A DNA stretch of 64,000 nt, from contig JAFZIP010000003.1 of the NCBI GenBank assembly GCA_017554325.1, forward strand, positions 1 through 64,000. Reading direction: 5' to 3'. Under the pieces are notes generated by a model. The model worked only from the letters and a program-made list of their open reading frames with translations, was not told where the DNA came from and did no database searches. The translations under genes and the position numbers were made by a program. This document shows positions 43,163-51,220 of the stretch, in pieces. The DNA comes from Bacteroidales bacterium (lineage in GTDB: Bacteria; Bacteroidota; Bacteroidia; Bacteroidales; WCHB1-69). Positions within the stretch are counted from its first letter, which is position 1, and each line of letters starts with the position of its first letter.

Positions 43163-44221
43163 ATGAATATTTGTTATAAAGACACTGTTGATTTAACAGC
43201 AAAGATATTAACAGAAAAAGATGATTGGCGCGAAGCGTTTCTTCGATATGCTACTAATATCAAGAATGCTACTGGTGTATATAGTGCGGCAGCTGATATA
43301 CTTAAATGTCATTTACCCTCAGAAATGGGGCTGTTGCGCATCTATTCAAGTATCCAACTGGTTCAAAAGTCCTCTAAGTCTGCTTATTTTGATTTGCGGA
43401 TTTTTGGACAAAGTGTTGGAGGATTAACCATAAAAAATGATAAATTATATCTAACAGTTACACCCGATCAGCAGAAAAATAACAGGGATCGCCTGGGAAT
43501 TGAAACTAAAGCCCATCCAACTAACAAACCTTACCTTTGGGATTCAAACGAAGCTAAGAAAATTATTAAAACTTTTGTGGAGTATAAAGGGGAAGGTGCA
43601 AATGTTCGCTTTAAGGAACATAAGTATGAGACACTAATACTCCATGATTTGGTTCAGACCAGTAGTAATAATAAGCATATAACATACTGCCGTCCAGTAA
43701 TGTTGGGGGAATATGGTTTTTTCCAAATGAGGACTGTGTTTGGAGCAAGTAAACATGAACCCCAATATGTTATGTGTGGTCGTGCTGTAAAGGGAGGAGG
43801 AATTGATATTTTAGCTAGAATAAGACATGAAGATGGGAGTTGGAGATTGGCGGTTATGGAATTAAAAGATGATAATAAGGCAGCGGAAAGCCAACCGGTA
43901 GTTATGACTCAAGCTATGATTTATGCTACTTTTATAGGATATTTACTTCGTGATGAAAAATGCGGGAAGCTGTGGTGGAATATATTCAGGAACAAAAAAG
44001 AAGATGAAACAAAAGTCAAACCACATCTCGACATTGATGTGATTACGGTAATGCCTCCTGACAAAACAGGAAAACTTTCTGAATCTAAATTCGAAGAAAT
44101 ACATATCCCGGGAATTGATAATGTTACATTGCACCCATATAGTTTATATGTTGATGTTGACTTTAAAAAATCAATAATAAAAGGAATTTCTGGCTCGCTT
44201 TGTAAAGTAAAAAAACAATAA
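43163..44221 (+). CDS. PD-(D/E)XK nuclease-like protein, first gene of a two-gene module
   Basis: 352 residues, cytoplasmic, family not recognised. The C-terminal half has a PD-(D/E)XK-like layout: Asp215 in GGGIDILARI, Glu233 and Lys235 in LAVMELKDD, and Gln250/Tyr254 in TQAMIYATF, the QxxxY motif typical of RecB-type nucleases. The N-terminal ~200 residues show no known motif and could recognise a target. The stop codon is immediately followed by the ATG of a beta-CASP metallo-beta-lactamase gene, so the two are translated together. Markedly A+T-rich compared with the housekeeping genes, which suggests horizontal transfer. The nuclease call is inference from spacing of a few residues. Confidence 0.7.
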   Translation: MNICYKDTVDLTAKILTEKDDWREAFLRYATNIKNATGVYSAAADILKCHLPSEMGLLRIYSSIQLVQKSSKSAYFDLRIFGQSVGGLTIKNDKLYLTVTPDQQKNNRDRLGIETKAHPTNKPYLWDSNEAKKIIKTFVEYKGEGANVRFKEHKYETLILHDLVQTSSNNKHITYCRPVMLGEYGFFQMRTVFGASKHEPQYVMCGRAVKGGGIDILARIRHEDGSWRLAVMELKDDNKAAESQPVVMTQAMIYATFIGYLLRDEKCGKLWWNIFRNKKEDETKVKPHLDIDVITVMPPDKTGKLSESKFEEIHIPGIDNVTLHPYSLYVDVDFKKSIIKGISGSLCKVKKQ

Positions 44222-45505
44222 ATGACCATCACCATCCATCGCGGGATTGACCAAATCGGCGGATGTATCACCGAAATTGCATCAGATTCTGGCACTAAAA
44301 TACTCATTGACTTGGGACATAATTTGCCAGACGGGGATAGTCTTGCATACGATAAATACGATAACAGCGAAGAATTAGACAAACTGCTGGATGGTGTGAA
44401 TGCTATTTTCTATACGCATCCCCATGGCGACCACATTGGATTTGAGGTTCAGGTGGCTCAGCGAGGCATACCGCAGTATATCGGAGAAACCAGCAAAGAA
44501 TTGATGTTGCTGCTTAAAGGTCATATAGCTTATACAGGCAAACCTCAACCAAAGGCAGAAAAAGAGGCTTTCGAGAAATTCAGCACTTTCCGTGACACTG
44601 AGACTGTCAAGGTTGATAGTACGATAATGGTTACGCCATACTTTGTCAGCCACTCGGCCCCAGATGCCTATATGTTTTTGATTGAATGTGACAACAGAGT
44701 TGTTTTACACACAGGGGACTTCCGCGACCACGGCTATCGTGGTGGGGAACTGATGCATACAATTACACAATGCGTAACTCGAAAGGAACCGGATGTGCTT
44801 ATCATCGAGGGCACGATGCTTAATCGCGAAGATAAACGCTTGATATCTGAGGAAAAACTGAAGTGTAATGCTGTTGGAATAATTGGCAAAAAAAAGAACG
44901 TTTTTGTGATGTGCTCTTCGATGGATGCCGACCGGATAGCTTCGTTTTATCAGGCGGCAATGGATAAAGAGATGATGTTTGTGGTGGATGGCTATCAATG
45001 GAAAGTGTTGGAGAAAATAGAAAACACCCTCGGAAAAGAATGCGGTTTATACCACTTTCCTCAACGCAGATACTTCGCGAAACATCAAGAGGAAATCCGT
45101 GCAGCATCAAAGGCAAACGGCTTTGTGATGTTGGTACGAAACAATTATAGAATCCGTAAATTCATCGACACCATTTACCCGGAACTTGACTCAAAAAAGA
45201 CCTGTTTTATATATTCCCAATTCACAGGATATATCTTTAAGGAACACTCGGCATTTCAACAGCGGACATTCGACTTCGTACACTCTCATGATTGGGAAGT
45301 AAAGTATCTCCATACTTCTGGACATGCTTCGAAAGAGACGCTTACGGAGGTCTGTACTAAGGTTGATCCTAAACTGGCCATTATTCCCATTCACCGCGAG
45401 GCCAAAAGTGAATTCCGCAGTCTCGACTTGCCACAGGAGTTGAAGGAAAAAGTGGTGGCCGATACCACTGTTGTTGAGGATGTGAAAATCATCATTAAAC
45501 GTTGA
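44222..45505 (+). CDS. Metallo-beta-lactamase fold hydrolase with beta-CASP motifs (RNase J-like)
   Basis: 427 residues. The zinc site is FYTHPHGDHIG (His66, His68, Asp70, His71), with further ligands in LHTGDFRDHG and a histidine in PYFVSHSAPDA. The inserted domain carries beta-CASP features: an acidic motif in LIIEGTMLNRED, motif B in HTSGHASKETL, and motif C in AIIPIHREAKS. These define nucleic-acid-cutting relatives of RNase J and CPSF73 rather than beta-lactamases. It begins on the base after the stop of the nuclease-like gene. An unassigned RNA- or DNA-processing role is likely. Confidence 0.85.
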   Translation: MTITIHRGIDQIGGCITEIASDSGTKILIDLGHNLPDGDSLAYDKYDNSEELDKLLDGVNAIFYTHPHGDHIGFEVQVAQRGIPQYIGETSKELMLLLKGHIAYTGKPQPKAEKEAFEKFSTFRDTETVKVDSTIMVTPYFVSHSAPDAYMFLIECDNRVVLHTGDFRDHGYRGGELMHTITQCVTRKEPDVLIIEGTMLNREDKRLISEEKLKCNAVGIIGKKKNVFVMCSSMDADRIASFYQAAMDKEMMFVVDGYQWKVLEKIENTLGKECGLYHFPQRRYFAKHQEEIRAASKANGFVMLVRNNYRIRKFIDTIYPELDSKKTCFIYSQFTGYIFKEHSAFQQRTFDFVHSHDWEVKYLHTSGHASKETLTEVCTKVDPKLAIIPIHREAKSEFRSLDLPQELKEKVVADTTVVEDVKIIIKR

Positions 45506-45544
45506 TTCCCAATCGTGATATATTTGTCTTATCTTTGTGTTGTA

Positions 45545-45564
45545 TTTCGCAAAATATTGCGAAA
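45545..45564. promoter_or_regulatory. Perfect inverted repeat downstream of the MBL gene
   Basis: TTTCGCAA-AATA-TTGCGAAA, 8-bp arms. Without a U-run it could be an operator or a weak terminator. It lies between the MBL gene and the ORF6N gene. Confidence 0.5.
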
Positions 45565-45682
45565 GTACGAACTAAAAATTAACAATTTGACCCTGTAATT
45601 GTTAAAATTATAACTGTAAGTATTTGATTTTCATTATTTAATAATAATCTGCAAAAGGCCTTGACAAAATCGGCCAGTTGTT

Positions 45683-45691
45683 GTATGTTTG
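45683..45691 (+). promoter_or_regulatory. -7 box of the ORF6N gene
   Basis: TATGTTTGC, with TTG about 20 bases upstream; it rules out starts before about 45698. Confidence 0.5.
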
Positions 45692-45723
45692 CCACAATTA
45701 TGAATTACAAAACTTTTACCGCT

Positions 45724-46326
45724 ATGACAAACATTTTAGAAGTTGAGAACAAGATTATCACCCTGCGCGGCCAGCAGGTGATATTGTCTAATCATGTTGC
45801 AGAACTCTATGGCGTAGAAACGCGAGAGGTGAATCAGGCTATTAAAAACAATCCTGAAAAATTTCCAGATGGTTACATTTTAGAACTTGACAAGAAAGAG
45901 AAAGAGGAGGTTATCAAAATTTTTGATAACCTAGGTAATCTCTTGTATTCGCCGGCAAATCCAAAAGCTTTCACCGAAAAAGGTCTCTATATGCTTGCCA
46001 CTATTTTGAAAAGTGACAAAGCAGTGGAGACCACTATCGCTATTGTGGAGGCATACGCGAAATTGAAGGAACTGTCGCGGGTGATGACGGAAATCCCGCA
46101 ACATGAGGAGAACTCGTTGGAGCAGAAAACTTTGCTTCAGCGTGGTGGCCAGTTGGTGGAGGATCTGCTAACAGATGTGTTGCCGGTCCAGAGCAGCGAG
46201 ACTTCTTTCGAGTTGAACTTGGCGATGTTCAAGTTCAAACATTCGGTGAAACGGGAGAATGATGAGGAGATGCGGAAATTGAGAGAGAAAGTTGCTGCAT
46301 TGAAACAGAAATTTCGACAACAATGA
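45724..46326 (+). CDS. ORF6N-domain DNA-binding protein (phage antirepressor-like)
   Basis: 200 residues. The ORF6N domain occupies residues 1-100: ILEVENKIITLRGQQVILSN, then HVAELYGVETREVNQAIKNN and FTEKGLYMLATILKSDKA. The rest is a charged coiled coil (MRKLREKVAALKQKFRQQ-like end). Such proteins derive from phage antirepressors and are common in mobile islands of Bacteroidetes, where they may regulate neighbouring genes. ATG 45724 is favoured; ATG 45700 would be nearly leaderless. A 9-bp inverted repeat follows the stop. Confidence 0.82.
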   Translation: MTNILEVENKIITLRGQQVILSNHVAELYGVETREVNQAIKNNPEKFPDGYILELDKKEKEEVIKIFDNLGNLLYSPANPKAFTEKGLYMLATILKSDKAVETTIAIVEAYAKLKELSRVMTEIPQHEENSLEQKTLLQRGGQLVEDLLTDVLPVQSSETSFELNLAMFKFKHSVKRENDEEMRKLREKVAALKQKFRQQ

Positions 46327-46329
46327 TTA

Positions 46330-46372
46330 TGCATGATTTGAATATAGTGCCAAATAGATTGGTAATCATGCA
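46330..46372. terminator. Inverted repeat after the ORF6N gene
   Basis: TGCATGATT and AATCATGCA, 9-bp arms with a 25-base loop, starting four bases after the stop; a weak terminator or regulatory site. Confidence 0.4.
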
Positions 46373-46467
46373 CCTATGAATTTGCGGTCGAAATTTTTGA
46401 CCACAAAATTAAGGTTTGTCTTGATAGAGGTTGAATTACTGAGGTGGTGGAAAAATTCCACACCTAT

Positions 46468-46962
46468 TCAAAGTAGCCTTAGCGCAATCCGCGCGCAGGC
46501 CTCGGCATCAGCCAGGGCGTGGTGATGGTTCTCCATCGGACAACCGCACGCGGCCGCCACGGTGTGCAATTGATGGTTGGGCAAACGCCGCCCGAAATAT
46601 CGCCGCGAAGCACGGCAAGTGCATCGGAACTCGTAATCGGGATAGTCCATCTGATACACGCGGAACACAGCCCGCAGACAGCCTTCATCAAACGGACTGT
46701 TGTGCGCCACCAACGGCAAACCCTCAATCAACGGCTCAATCTGCCTCCAAACATCAGGAAACACCGGCGCGTTGTCCGTGTCCTCGTGCGATAGGCCGTG
46801 CACTTCTTGACAGAACCAGGCGTAGTAGTCGGGCTCGGGCTTGATAAGACTGTAAAATGTGTCGGTGATGACGCCGCCGCGCACCACGACCACACCCACG
46901 CTGCACACACTGCTGCGCTGCCCGTTGGCGGTCTCGAAATCGATGGCGGCAAAATCGGTCAT
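46468..46962 (-). CDS. DnaQ-like DEDDh 3'-5' exonuclease
   Basis: 164 residues, a free-standing exonuclease domain. ExoI is AAIDFETANGQ (Asp/Glu), ExoII is LPLVAHNSPFDEGCLRA, and ExoIII is HHHALADAEACARIAL with the DEDDh histidine. QEVHGLSHEDTDNAPVF is typical of the family related to DNA polymerase III epsilon. It would degrade single-stranded DNA or RNA or proofread; the free form has no polymerase attached. It is divergent from porX. Confidence 0.92.
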   Translation of the reverse strand: MTDFAAIDFETANGQRSSVCSVGVVVVRGGVITDTFYSLIKPEPDYYAWFCQEVHGLSHEDTDNAPVFPDVWRQIEPLIEGLPLVAHNSPFDEGCLRAVFRVYQMDYPDYEFRCTCRASRRYFGRRLPNHQLHTVAAACGCPMENHHHALADAEACARIALRLL

Positions 46963-46983
46963 TTTTCCTGTCGTTTTTCGGCG

Positions 46984-46992
46984 GCAAAAATA
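46984..46992 (-). promoter_or_regulatory. -7 box of the exonuclease gene
   Basis: TATTTTTGC on the minus strand, 22 bases before the start. Confidence 0.6.
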
Positions 46993-47045
46993 CTAAATCC
47001 CCACAACCCGCGTTATCCTTCTGTTGTAAATTTAAATGTTGAAGT

Positions 47046-48599
47046 ATGAACGCTAAGATTTTGTGGGCCGACGACGAGATTGATTTGCTGAAGCCCCATA
47101 TCCTGTTCCTGAACTCCAAAGGCTACGAGGTCATCCCCGCGCTCAGCGGCACGGAAGCACTTGAAATTCTGAAGAAAGAGTTTGTGAACATCATATTTTT
47201 GGATGAGAATATGCCCGGCCTCAGCGGTTTGGAAACACTGAAAAGACTGAAGAAAGACTACCCCCATCTCCCCATCGTGATGATTACCAAAAGCGAGGAG
47301 GAACACATCATGGAGGATGCCATCGGCTCCAGTATCGCCGATTATCTCATCAAACCCGTGAATCCCAACCAGATTCTGCTGTGCCTGAAGAAAAATATAG
47401 ATAACAAGAAGTTGGTAACTGCCAAGGTTACAGTGGATTACCAGCAGTCGTTCCGCGACCTCTCCATGCGCATCTCCGACCGCCTCTCTGTGAAGGAGTG
47501 GGAGGACCTTTACCGCGAACTGGTGAATTGGGAACTGCAGATGGAGAAGATTGAAGACGAAGGCGTAGCCGAGATGCTGGCCGCCCAGAAAGAGGAGGCT
47601 AACGTGCAGTTCGCCAAGTTTGTGCAGCGCAATTACCTTGATTGGGTGAACGGCCGCGGAACCGACAAACCGATACAATCGCATACAGTGCTGAAAGAGA
47701 AGATGTTCCCGTATCTCAACGAAAACAAACCCACGTTCCTGTTTGTCATCGACAACCTGCGATACGACCAATGGCGCAGTATTTATCCACTTCTGCACGA
47801 TTACTATTACGTGGAGGAGGAGACGATTTGTCACAGCATCCTGCCCACCGCCACGCACTATGCGCGCAACGCGCTCTTCTCCGGTCTCATGCCTTCCATG
47901 ATTGCCAAGAAATATCCGCAGATGTGGCTCAATGAGAACGATCCCGGCGGCAAAAACCAGTTTGAGGAACAATTGCTGGGCGAATATTTGAAACGCTACG
48001 GCAAGAATGTGAAATACTCGTATGCCAAGGTCCTCAATGCCGATTTCGGCAAGAGAGTGTTTGATAATTTCAACCAACTGATGCACAATTCGCTAAACGT
48101 GATCGTCTTCAACTTCGTGGATATGCTTTCCCATGCGGGCACGGACGTGAATGTGGTTCGCGAGCTGGCCGACGATGAAAAATCTTACCGCAGCATCACG
48201 GCTTCCTGGTTCGAGAATTCCGTACTTTTGGATATGCTCAAGTACTTGTCTGAAAAAAAGATACCTGTCTTCATCACGACAGACCACGGTACCATCAAGG
48301 TGGAACGTCCGATCAAGATGGTGGGCGAGCGCGAGGTAAACACCAATCTGCGCTACAAAGTGGGCCGCAGCAGTATGGATTATCCCGCCAAGGAAGTCTT
48401 CGAAATCAAGAACCCTGACGATGCTTTTCTGCCGAAAGAGAATATTACCCAACGGTTCATCTTTGCTACAAAATCAGACTTTTTCGCTTATCAGAACAAC
48501 TTCAACCAATACGTGAACCTCTATAAGCACACATTCCAGCACGGCGGTATTTCCATGGAAGAAATGCTGACTCCGTTTGTGAAGTTGTCTCCGAAATAG
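47046..48599 (+). CDS. porX: T9SS response regulator PorX (receiver + PglZ domain)
   Basis: 517 residues, the length of PorX in other Bacteroidetes. Residues 1-120 are a receiver domain: acidic pocket ADDE, phosphorylated Asp in IIFLDENMPGLSG, Thr/Ser in PIVMITKSEEE and the conserved Lys in ADYLIKPVNP. A helical linker leads to a PglZ/alkaline-phosphatase-like domain (FLFVIDNLRYDQWRSIYPLL, SILPTATHYARNALFSG, FVDMLSHAG, PVFITTDHGTIKV) with the metal-binding Asp and His residues kept. PorX with kinase PorY controls the type IX secretion genes and has phosphodiesterase activity. porY and the secretion genes are outside the window. Confidence 0.95.
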   Translation: MNAKILWADDEIDLLKPHILFLNSKGYEVIPALSGTEALEILKKEFVNIIFLDENMPGLSGLETLKRLKKDYPHLPIVMITKSEEEHIMEDAIGSSIADYLIKPVNPNQILLCLKKNIDNKKLVTAKVTVDYQQSFRDLSMRISDRLSVKEWEDLYRELVNWELQMEKIEDEGVAEMLAAQKEEANVQFAKFVQRNYLDWVNGRGTDKPIQSHTVLKEKMFPYLNENKPTFLFVIDNLRYDQWRSIYPLLHDYYYVEEETICHSILPTATHYARNALFSGLMPSMIAKKYPQMWLNENDPGGKNQFEEQLLGEYLKRYGKNVKYSYAKVLNADFGKRVFDNFNQLMHNSLNVIVFNFVDMLSHAGTDVNVVRELADDEKSYRSITASWFENSVLLDMLKYLSEKKIPVFITTDHGTIKVERPIKMVGEREVNTNLRYKVGRSSMDYPAKEVFEIKNPDDAFLPKENITQRFIFATKSDFFAYQNNFNQYVNLYKHTFQHGGISMEEMLTPFVKLSPK

Positions 48600-48621
48600 T
48601 GGTAGGTGCGGAAAAATAGAC

Positions 48622-48630
48622 TATCTTTGC
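48622..48630 (+). promoter_or_regulatory. -7 box of terC
   Basis: TATCTTTGC, 26 bases before the start. No yybP-ykoY-type riboswitch fits in this short leader. Confidence 0.6.
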
Positions 48631-48655
48631 CGCCTCTATTTTTCGACACTTTGAT

Positions 48656-49690
48656 ATGAGCAGATTTATCTTTTTCGGCGCGTTTATGGTCTTCATCGTC
48701 CTGATGTTGGCCATGGACTTGGGACTTTTTCATAAGAAAGATCATGAGATTAAGAGCAAGGAGGCCGCCATCTGGACCTGCATCTGGGTCTTGTTGGCCA
48801 TGGGCATGGCCTTGCTGATCCGTTTCAAGGCAGAATGGGTGCATGGTATCTCTACCATGGAGGATCTGTTGGCTTTCGCCAGCGGCACATCTCTTGAAAG
48901 TCTCATCCAACCCGGCATGGATTTCGCCTCGGCATTGGATGTCTATCGCAAGGAAATGGCCAACCAGTTTCTCGCCGGTTATTTCCTCGAAGAGTCCCTC
49001 TCCATTGACAATATCTTTGTGATGATCATGATATTTGTCAGTTTTGGCATCGAGAAGAAATATTATCACAGAGTGCTGTTCTGGGGCATCTTGGGGGCCA
49101 TAGTGCTGCGTTTTGCCTTCATTTTCCTGCTGGGGGCTGTGGTCTCCCGCTTCTCGTGGATTCTTGCCATCTTCGGCGTGATTCTGATCTATTCCGGTAT
49201 CAAGATGTTCCGGGATAAAGGGGATGAGAAAATCGATACCGCCAACCATCCTGTCGTGAAATTCGCCTCCAAGCATTTCCGCGTCACGCGCGAGCTTGAC
49301 GGTCATAATTTCTTTACGAAAGTGGATGGCAAAACCTTCATCACTCCGTTGTTTCTGGTTCTTCTGGTGATTGAATTCTCCGATATCATCTTTGCTGTGG
49401 ATTCTATTCCCGCCGTCTTTTCCGTCACAACCGACACGTTTATCGTGTTCTTTTCCAATATTTTTGCCATCATGGGACTGCGTTCCCTCTTTTTCCTGCT
49501 TAGCAATGTCACCGATAAATTCTGGCTGTTACGTTATGGCTTGGGCGTGTTGTTGTGTTTCATCGGATTCAAGATGATCGGTCACGAATTCTTCCATCTC
49601 AACATCTCCACCGTGGCCTCCCTGTTTATCATCTTGGGCATCCTGGTGACGTCCGTTATCGGTTCCCTGTTGGTGCCGCGCAAGGCGTAA
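48656..49690 (+). CDS. TerC/Alx-family membrane protein
   Basis: 344 residues with about nine membrane helices. The TerC signatures are FLEESLSIDNIFVMIMIFV and LVVIEFSDIIFAVDSIPAV, each with the paired acidic residues inside the membrane that bind metal, plus the central VILIYSGIKMFRDKG. Family members export manganese or calcium or act in tellurite resistance; the metal cannot be told from the sequence. A 120-residue hydrophilic loop is short compared with its relatives. Own promoter at 48622. Confidence 0.9.
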   Translation: MSRFIFFGAFMVFIVLMLAMDLGLFHKKDHEIKSKEAAIWTCIWVLLAMGMALLIRFKAEWVHGISTMEDLLAFASGTSLESLIQPGMDFASALDVYRKEMANQFLAGYFLEESLSIDNIFVMIMIFVSFGIEKKYYHRVLFWGILGAIVLRFAFIFLLGAVVSRFSWILAIFGVILIYSGIKMFRDKGDEKIDTANHPVVKFASKHFRVTRELDGHNFFTKVDGKTFITPLFLVLLVIEFSDIIFAVDSIPAVFSVTTDTFIVFFSNIFAIMGLRSLFFLLSNVTDKFWLLRYGLGVLLCFIGFKMIGHEFFHLNISTVASLFIILGILVTSVIGSLLVPRKA

Positions 49691-49716
49691 TGTTTCCCGA
49701 TTTGCGATTTTTGATT

Positions 49717-49744
49717 GTAGAGACGCGCCATGGCACGTCTCTAC
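49717..49744. repeat. 28-base palindrome (GTAGAGACG family)
   Basis: GTAGAGACGCGCCATGGCAC continuing GTCTCTAC, palindromic except for one base pair. It includes the stop codon of the MATE transporter gene. Relatives at 18009 and 61219. Confidence 0.85.
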
Positions 49745-51042
49745 ATGGGTGTCCCTGAAAATATGTGCTTCTTTTCCCAGAGGAACATCAACAGTCCTCT
49801 CAGTGTGAGGAAAATCAGAAATGAAATCCAGAGACCATCGTTTCCCAGGGAATGGTGCAGGGCGTAGTAGGCGATGAAAAACGCGCCCGTGGCCACAAAC
49901 ATCACGTTGCGCATGGCCTTGCTGGCGGTCGCCCCGATGTAAATGCCGTCGTAGATGAAGGCGGCAAAACCCGTTAAGGGCACTAATATGGTCCATAGTA
50001 TGTAATTCATGGCAGTGTTCACCACAGTCTTGTCGCTGGTGAGAATGCCCAGCAGTACGCGCCCGCAGGTGGCGTAGAGTAGGGTGAACAAGGCTGCCAG
50101 TCCGATGCCCCAGTAGAGCAGACGGTGCACACATATTTTCAATGAGGTGCTATCTTTGGCTCCCACATATTTCCCAACCAATGACTCGCCCGCGTAAGCA
50201 AATCCGTCCATGATGTAGGAAAGCAGCGTGAAGAGCTGCATGAGCAAAGTGTTGGCCGCTAAAACCTCGTCACCCATCTCTGCGGAGATGTAGGGGATGA
50301 AGGTGAACACAGCGATGAGACAGAGCGTGCGCAGGAAAATATCGGCGTTGACCTGGAAGAAACGCACCATCTCTTTGAGTTTCAGGCTCTCCTTGATGTG
50401 GATGTCATGGCGCATCTCCCCATATTGCACAAACCAGAGGATGACGGCCAGCGTGAGGCCGCTGTATTGGGCGATGACCGTGCCCCATGCCACGCCTTCG
50501 ATGCCCGCGTGCAGCACGAATACGAACACAAGGCTGCACACGATGTTGACGATATTCAGGATGATGGCAATCCACATGGGCGTTTTGGCATTCTGCATGC
50601 CGATAAACCAGCCCTTGAGGGCGTATAGTGCCAAGTTGGCGGGTGCGGCCCAAATGCGGATGTAGAAATAGGTGAGGGTGAGGGCGATGGTCTCTTCGCT
50701 GCTGTGGATCCAACGTTTGCATAGATAGCCGATGGGCCGTTGCAGGGCGATGAGCATCAGGGCGGCGAGGAGCGCTATGGCGAGTCCGCGCACCAATACG
50801 CGCAAGTACTCCTGTCTATTGCCTGCGCCGTATGCTTGCGCCGTGAGCCCGCTCGTGCCCATGCGCAGGAATCCGAAGTTCCAGTAGATGAGGTTGAACA
50901 CCATGGTGGCCAGCGCGATGGCCGCAATGTAACTGGCATCTCCGATGTGCCCCACAATGGCCACATCTACCATTCCCAACAATGGAACAGTGATGTTGGT
51001 GATGATACTGGGGACTGCGAGACGGAGGATTTCCTTGTTCAT
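49741..51042 (-). CDS. MATE-family efflux transporter
   Basis: 433 residues in twelve membrane helices. Typical MATE features: the N-terminal LRLAVPSIITNITVPLLGMV, DVAIVGHIGDASYIAAIALA, and the second-half repeat TFIPYISAEMGDEVLAANTL; it resembles the DinF branch. It would pump cationic compounds out using a sodium or proton gradient. The substrate is unknown. ATG 51042 follows the -7 box at 51054. The end of the gene runs into the 28-base palindrome, which provides the stop codon. Confidence 0.92.
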   Translation of the reverse strand: MNKEILRLAVPSIITNITVPLLGMVDVAIVGHIGDASYIAAIALATMVFNLIYWNFGFLRMGTSGLTAQAYGAGNRQEYLRVLVRGLAIALLAALMLIALQRPIGYLCKRWIHSSEETIALTLTYFYIRIWAAPANLALYALKGWFIGMQNAKTPMWIAIILNIVNIVCSLVFVFVLHAGIEGVAWGTVIAQYSGLTLAVILWFVQYGEMRHDIHIKESLKLKEMVRFFQVNADIFLRTLCLIAVFTFIPYISAEMGDEVLAANTLLMQLFTLLSYIMDGFAYAGESLVGKYVGAKDSTSLKICVHRLLYWGIGLAALFTLLYATCGRVLLGILTSDKTVVNTAMNYILWTILVPLTGFAAFIYDGIYIGATASKAMRNVMFVATGAFFIAYYALHHSLGNDGLWISFLIFLTLRGLLMFLWEKKHIFSGTPM

Positions 51043-51053
51043 TGTTTTACGCT

Positions 51054-51062
51054 GCAAAAATA
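51054..51062 (-). promoter_or_regulatory. -7 box of the MATE gene
   Basis: TATTTTTGC on the minus strand, 12 bases before the ATG; transcription would start very close to the start codon. Confidence 0.5.
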
Positions 51063-51117
51063 TTAAAAATTTCAGAACAATGAACTATTATTCTACCAAG
51101 CTCTTGCCCCTAACTAT

Positions 51118-51169
51118 TATCTCTAAACTCTAAACTATAAACTATAAACTATAAACTCTTAACTATAAA
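51118..51169. repeat. Heptamer tandem repeat
   Basis: AAACTCT/AAACTAT units, about six copies, the same family as at 21071-21121. Confidence 0.75.
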
Positions 51170-51198
51170 AAAATCCCCCGACTTTCGCCGGAGGATTT
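51166..51198 (-). terminator. Terminator of the adhesin-like gene
   Basis: Stem AATCC/GGATT with an inner CCG/CGG part and, in the minus-strand direction, a run of T residues. It lies 23 bases after the stop codon at 51221. Confidence 0.75.
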
Positions 51199-51220
51199 TT
51201 AATTTGGTAATTACTCGAAA

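Noticed and set aside
40717..46326. A prophage or integrative element
   Set aside because: No integrase, structural, packaging or conjugation gene and no clear att repeats; an ORF6N protein alone is not enough.
47013..48086. A 357-codon minus-strand frame opposite porX
   Set aside because: PorX motifs are complete on the plus strand; the antisense frame has no family features.
48600..48655. A manganese (yybP-ykoY) riboswitch before the TerC gene
   Set aside because: The leader between the -7 box and the ATG is under 30 bases.
48521..49306. A 261-codon minus-strand frame opposite terC
   Set aside because: It starts inside porX and contains no motif; shadow of terC.
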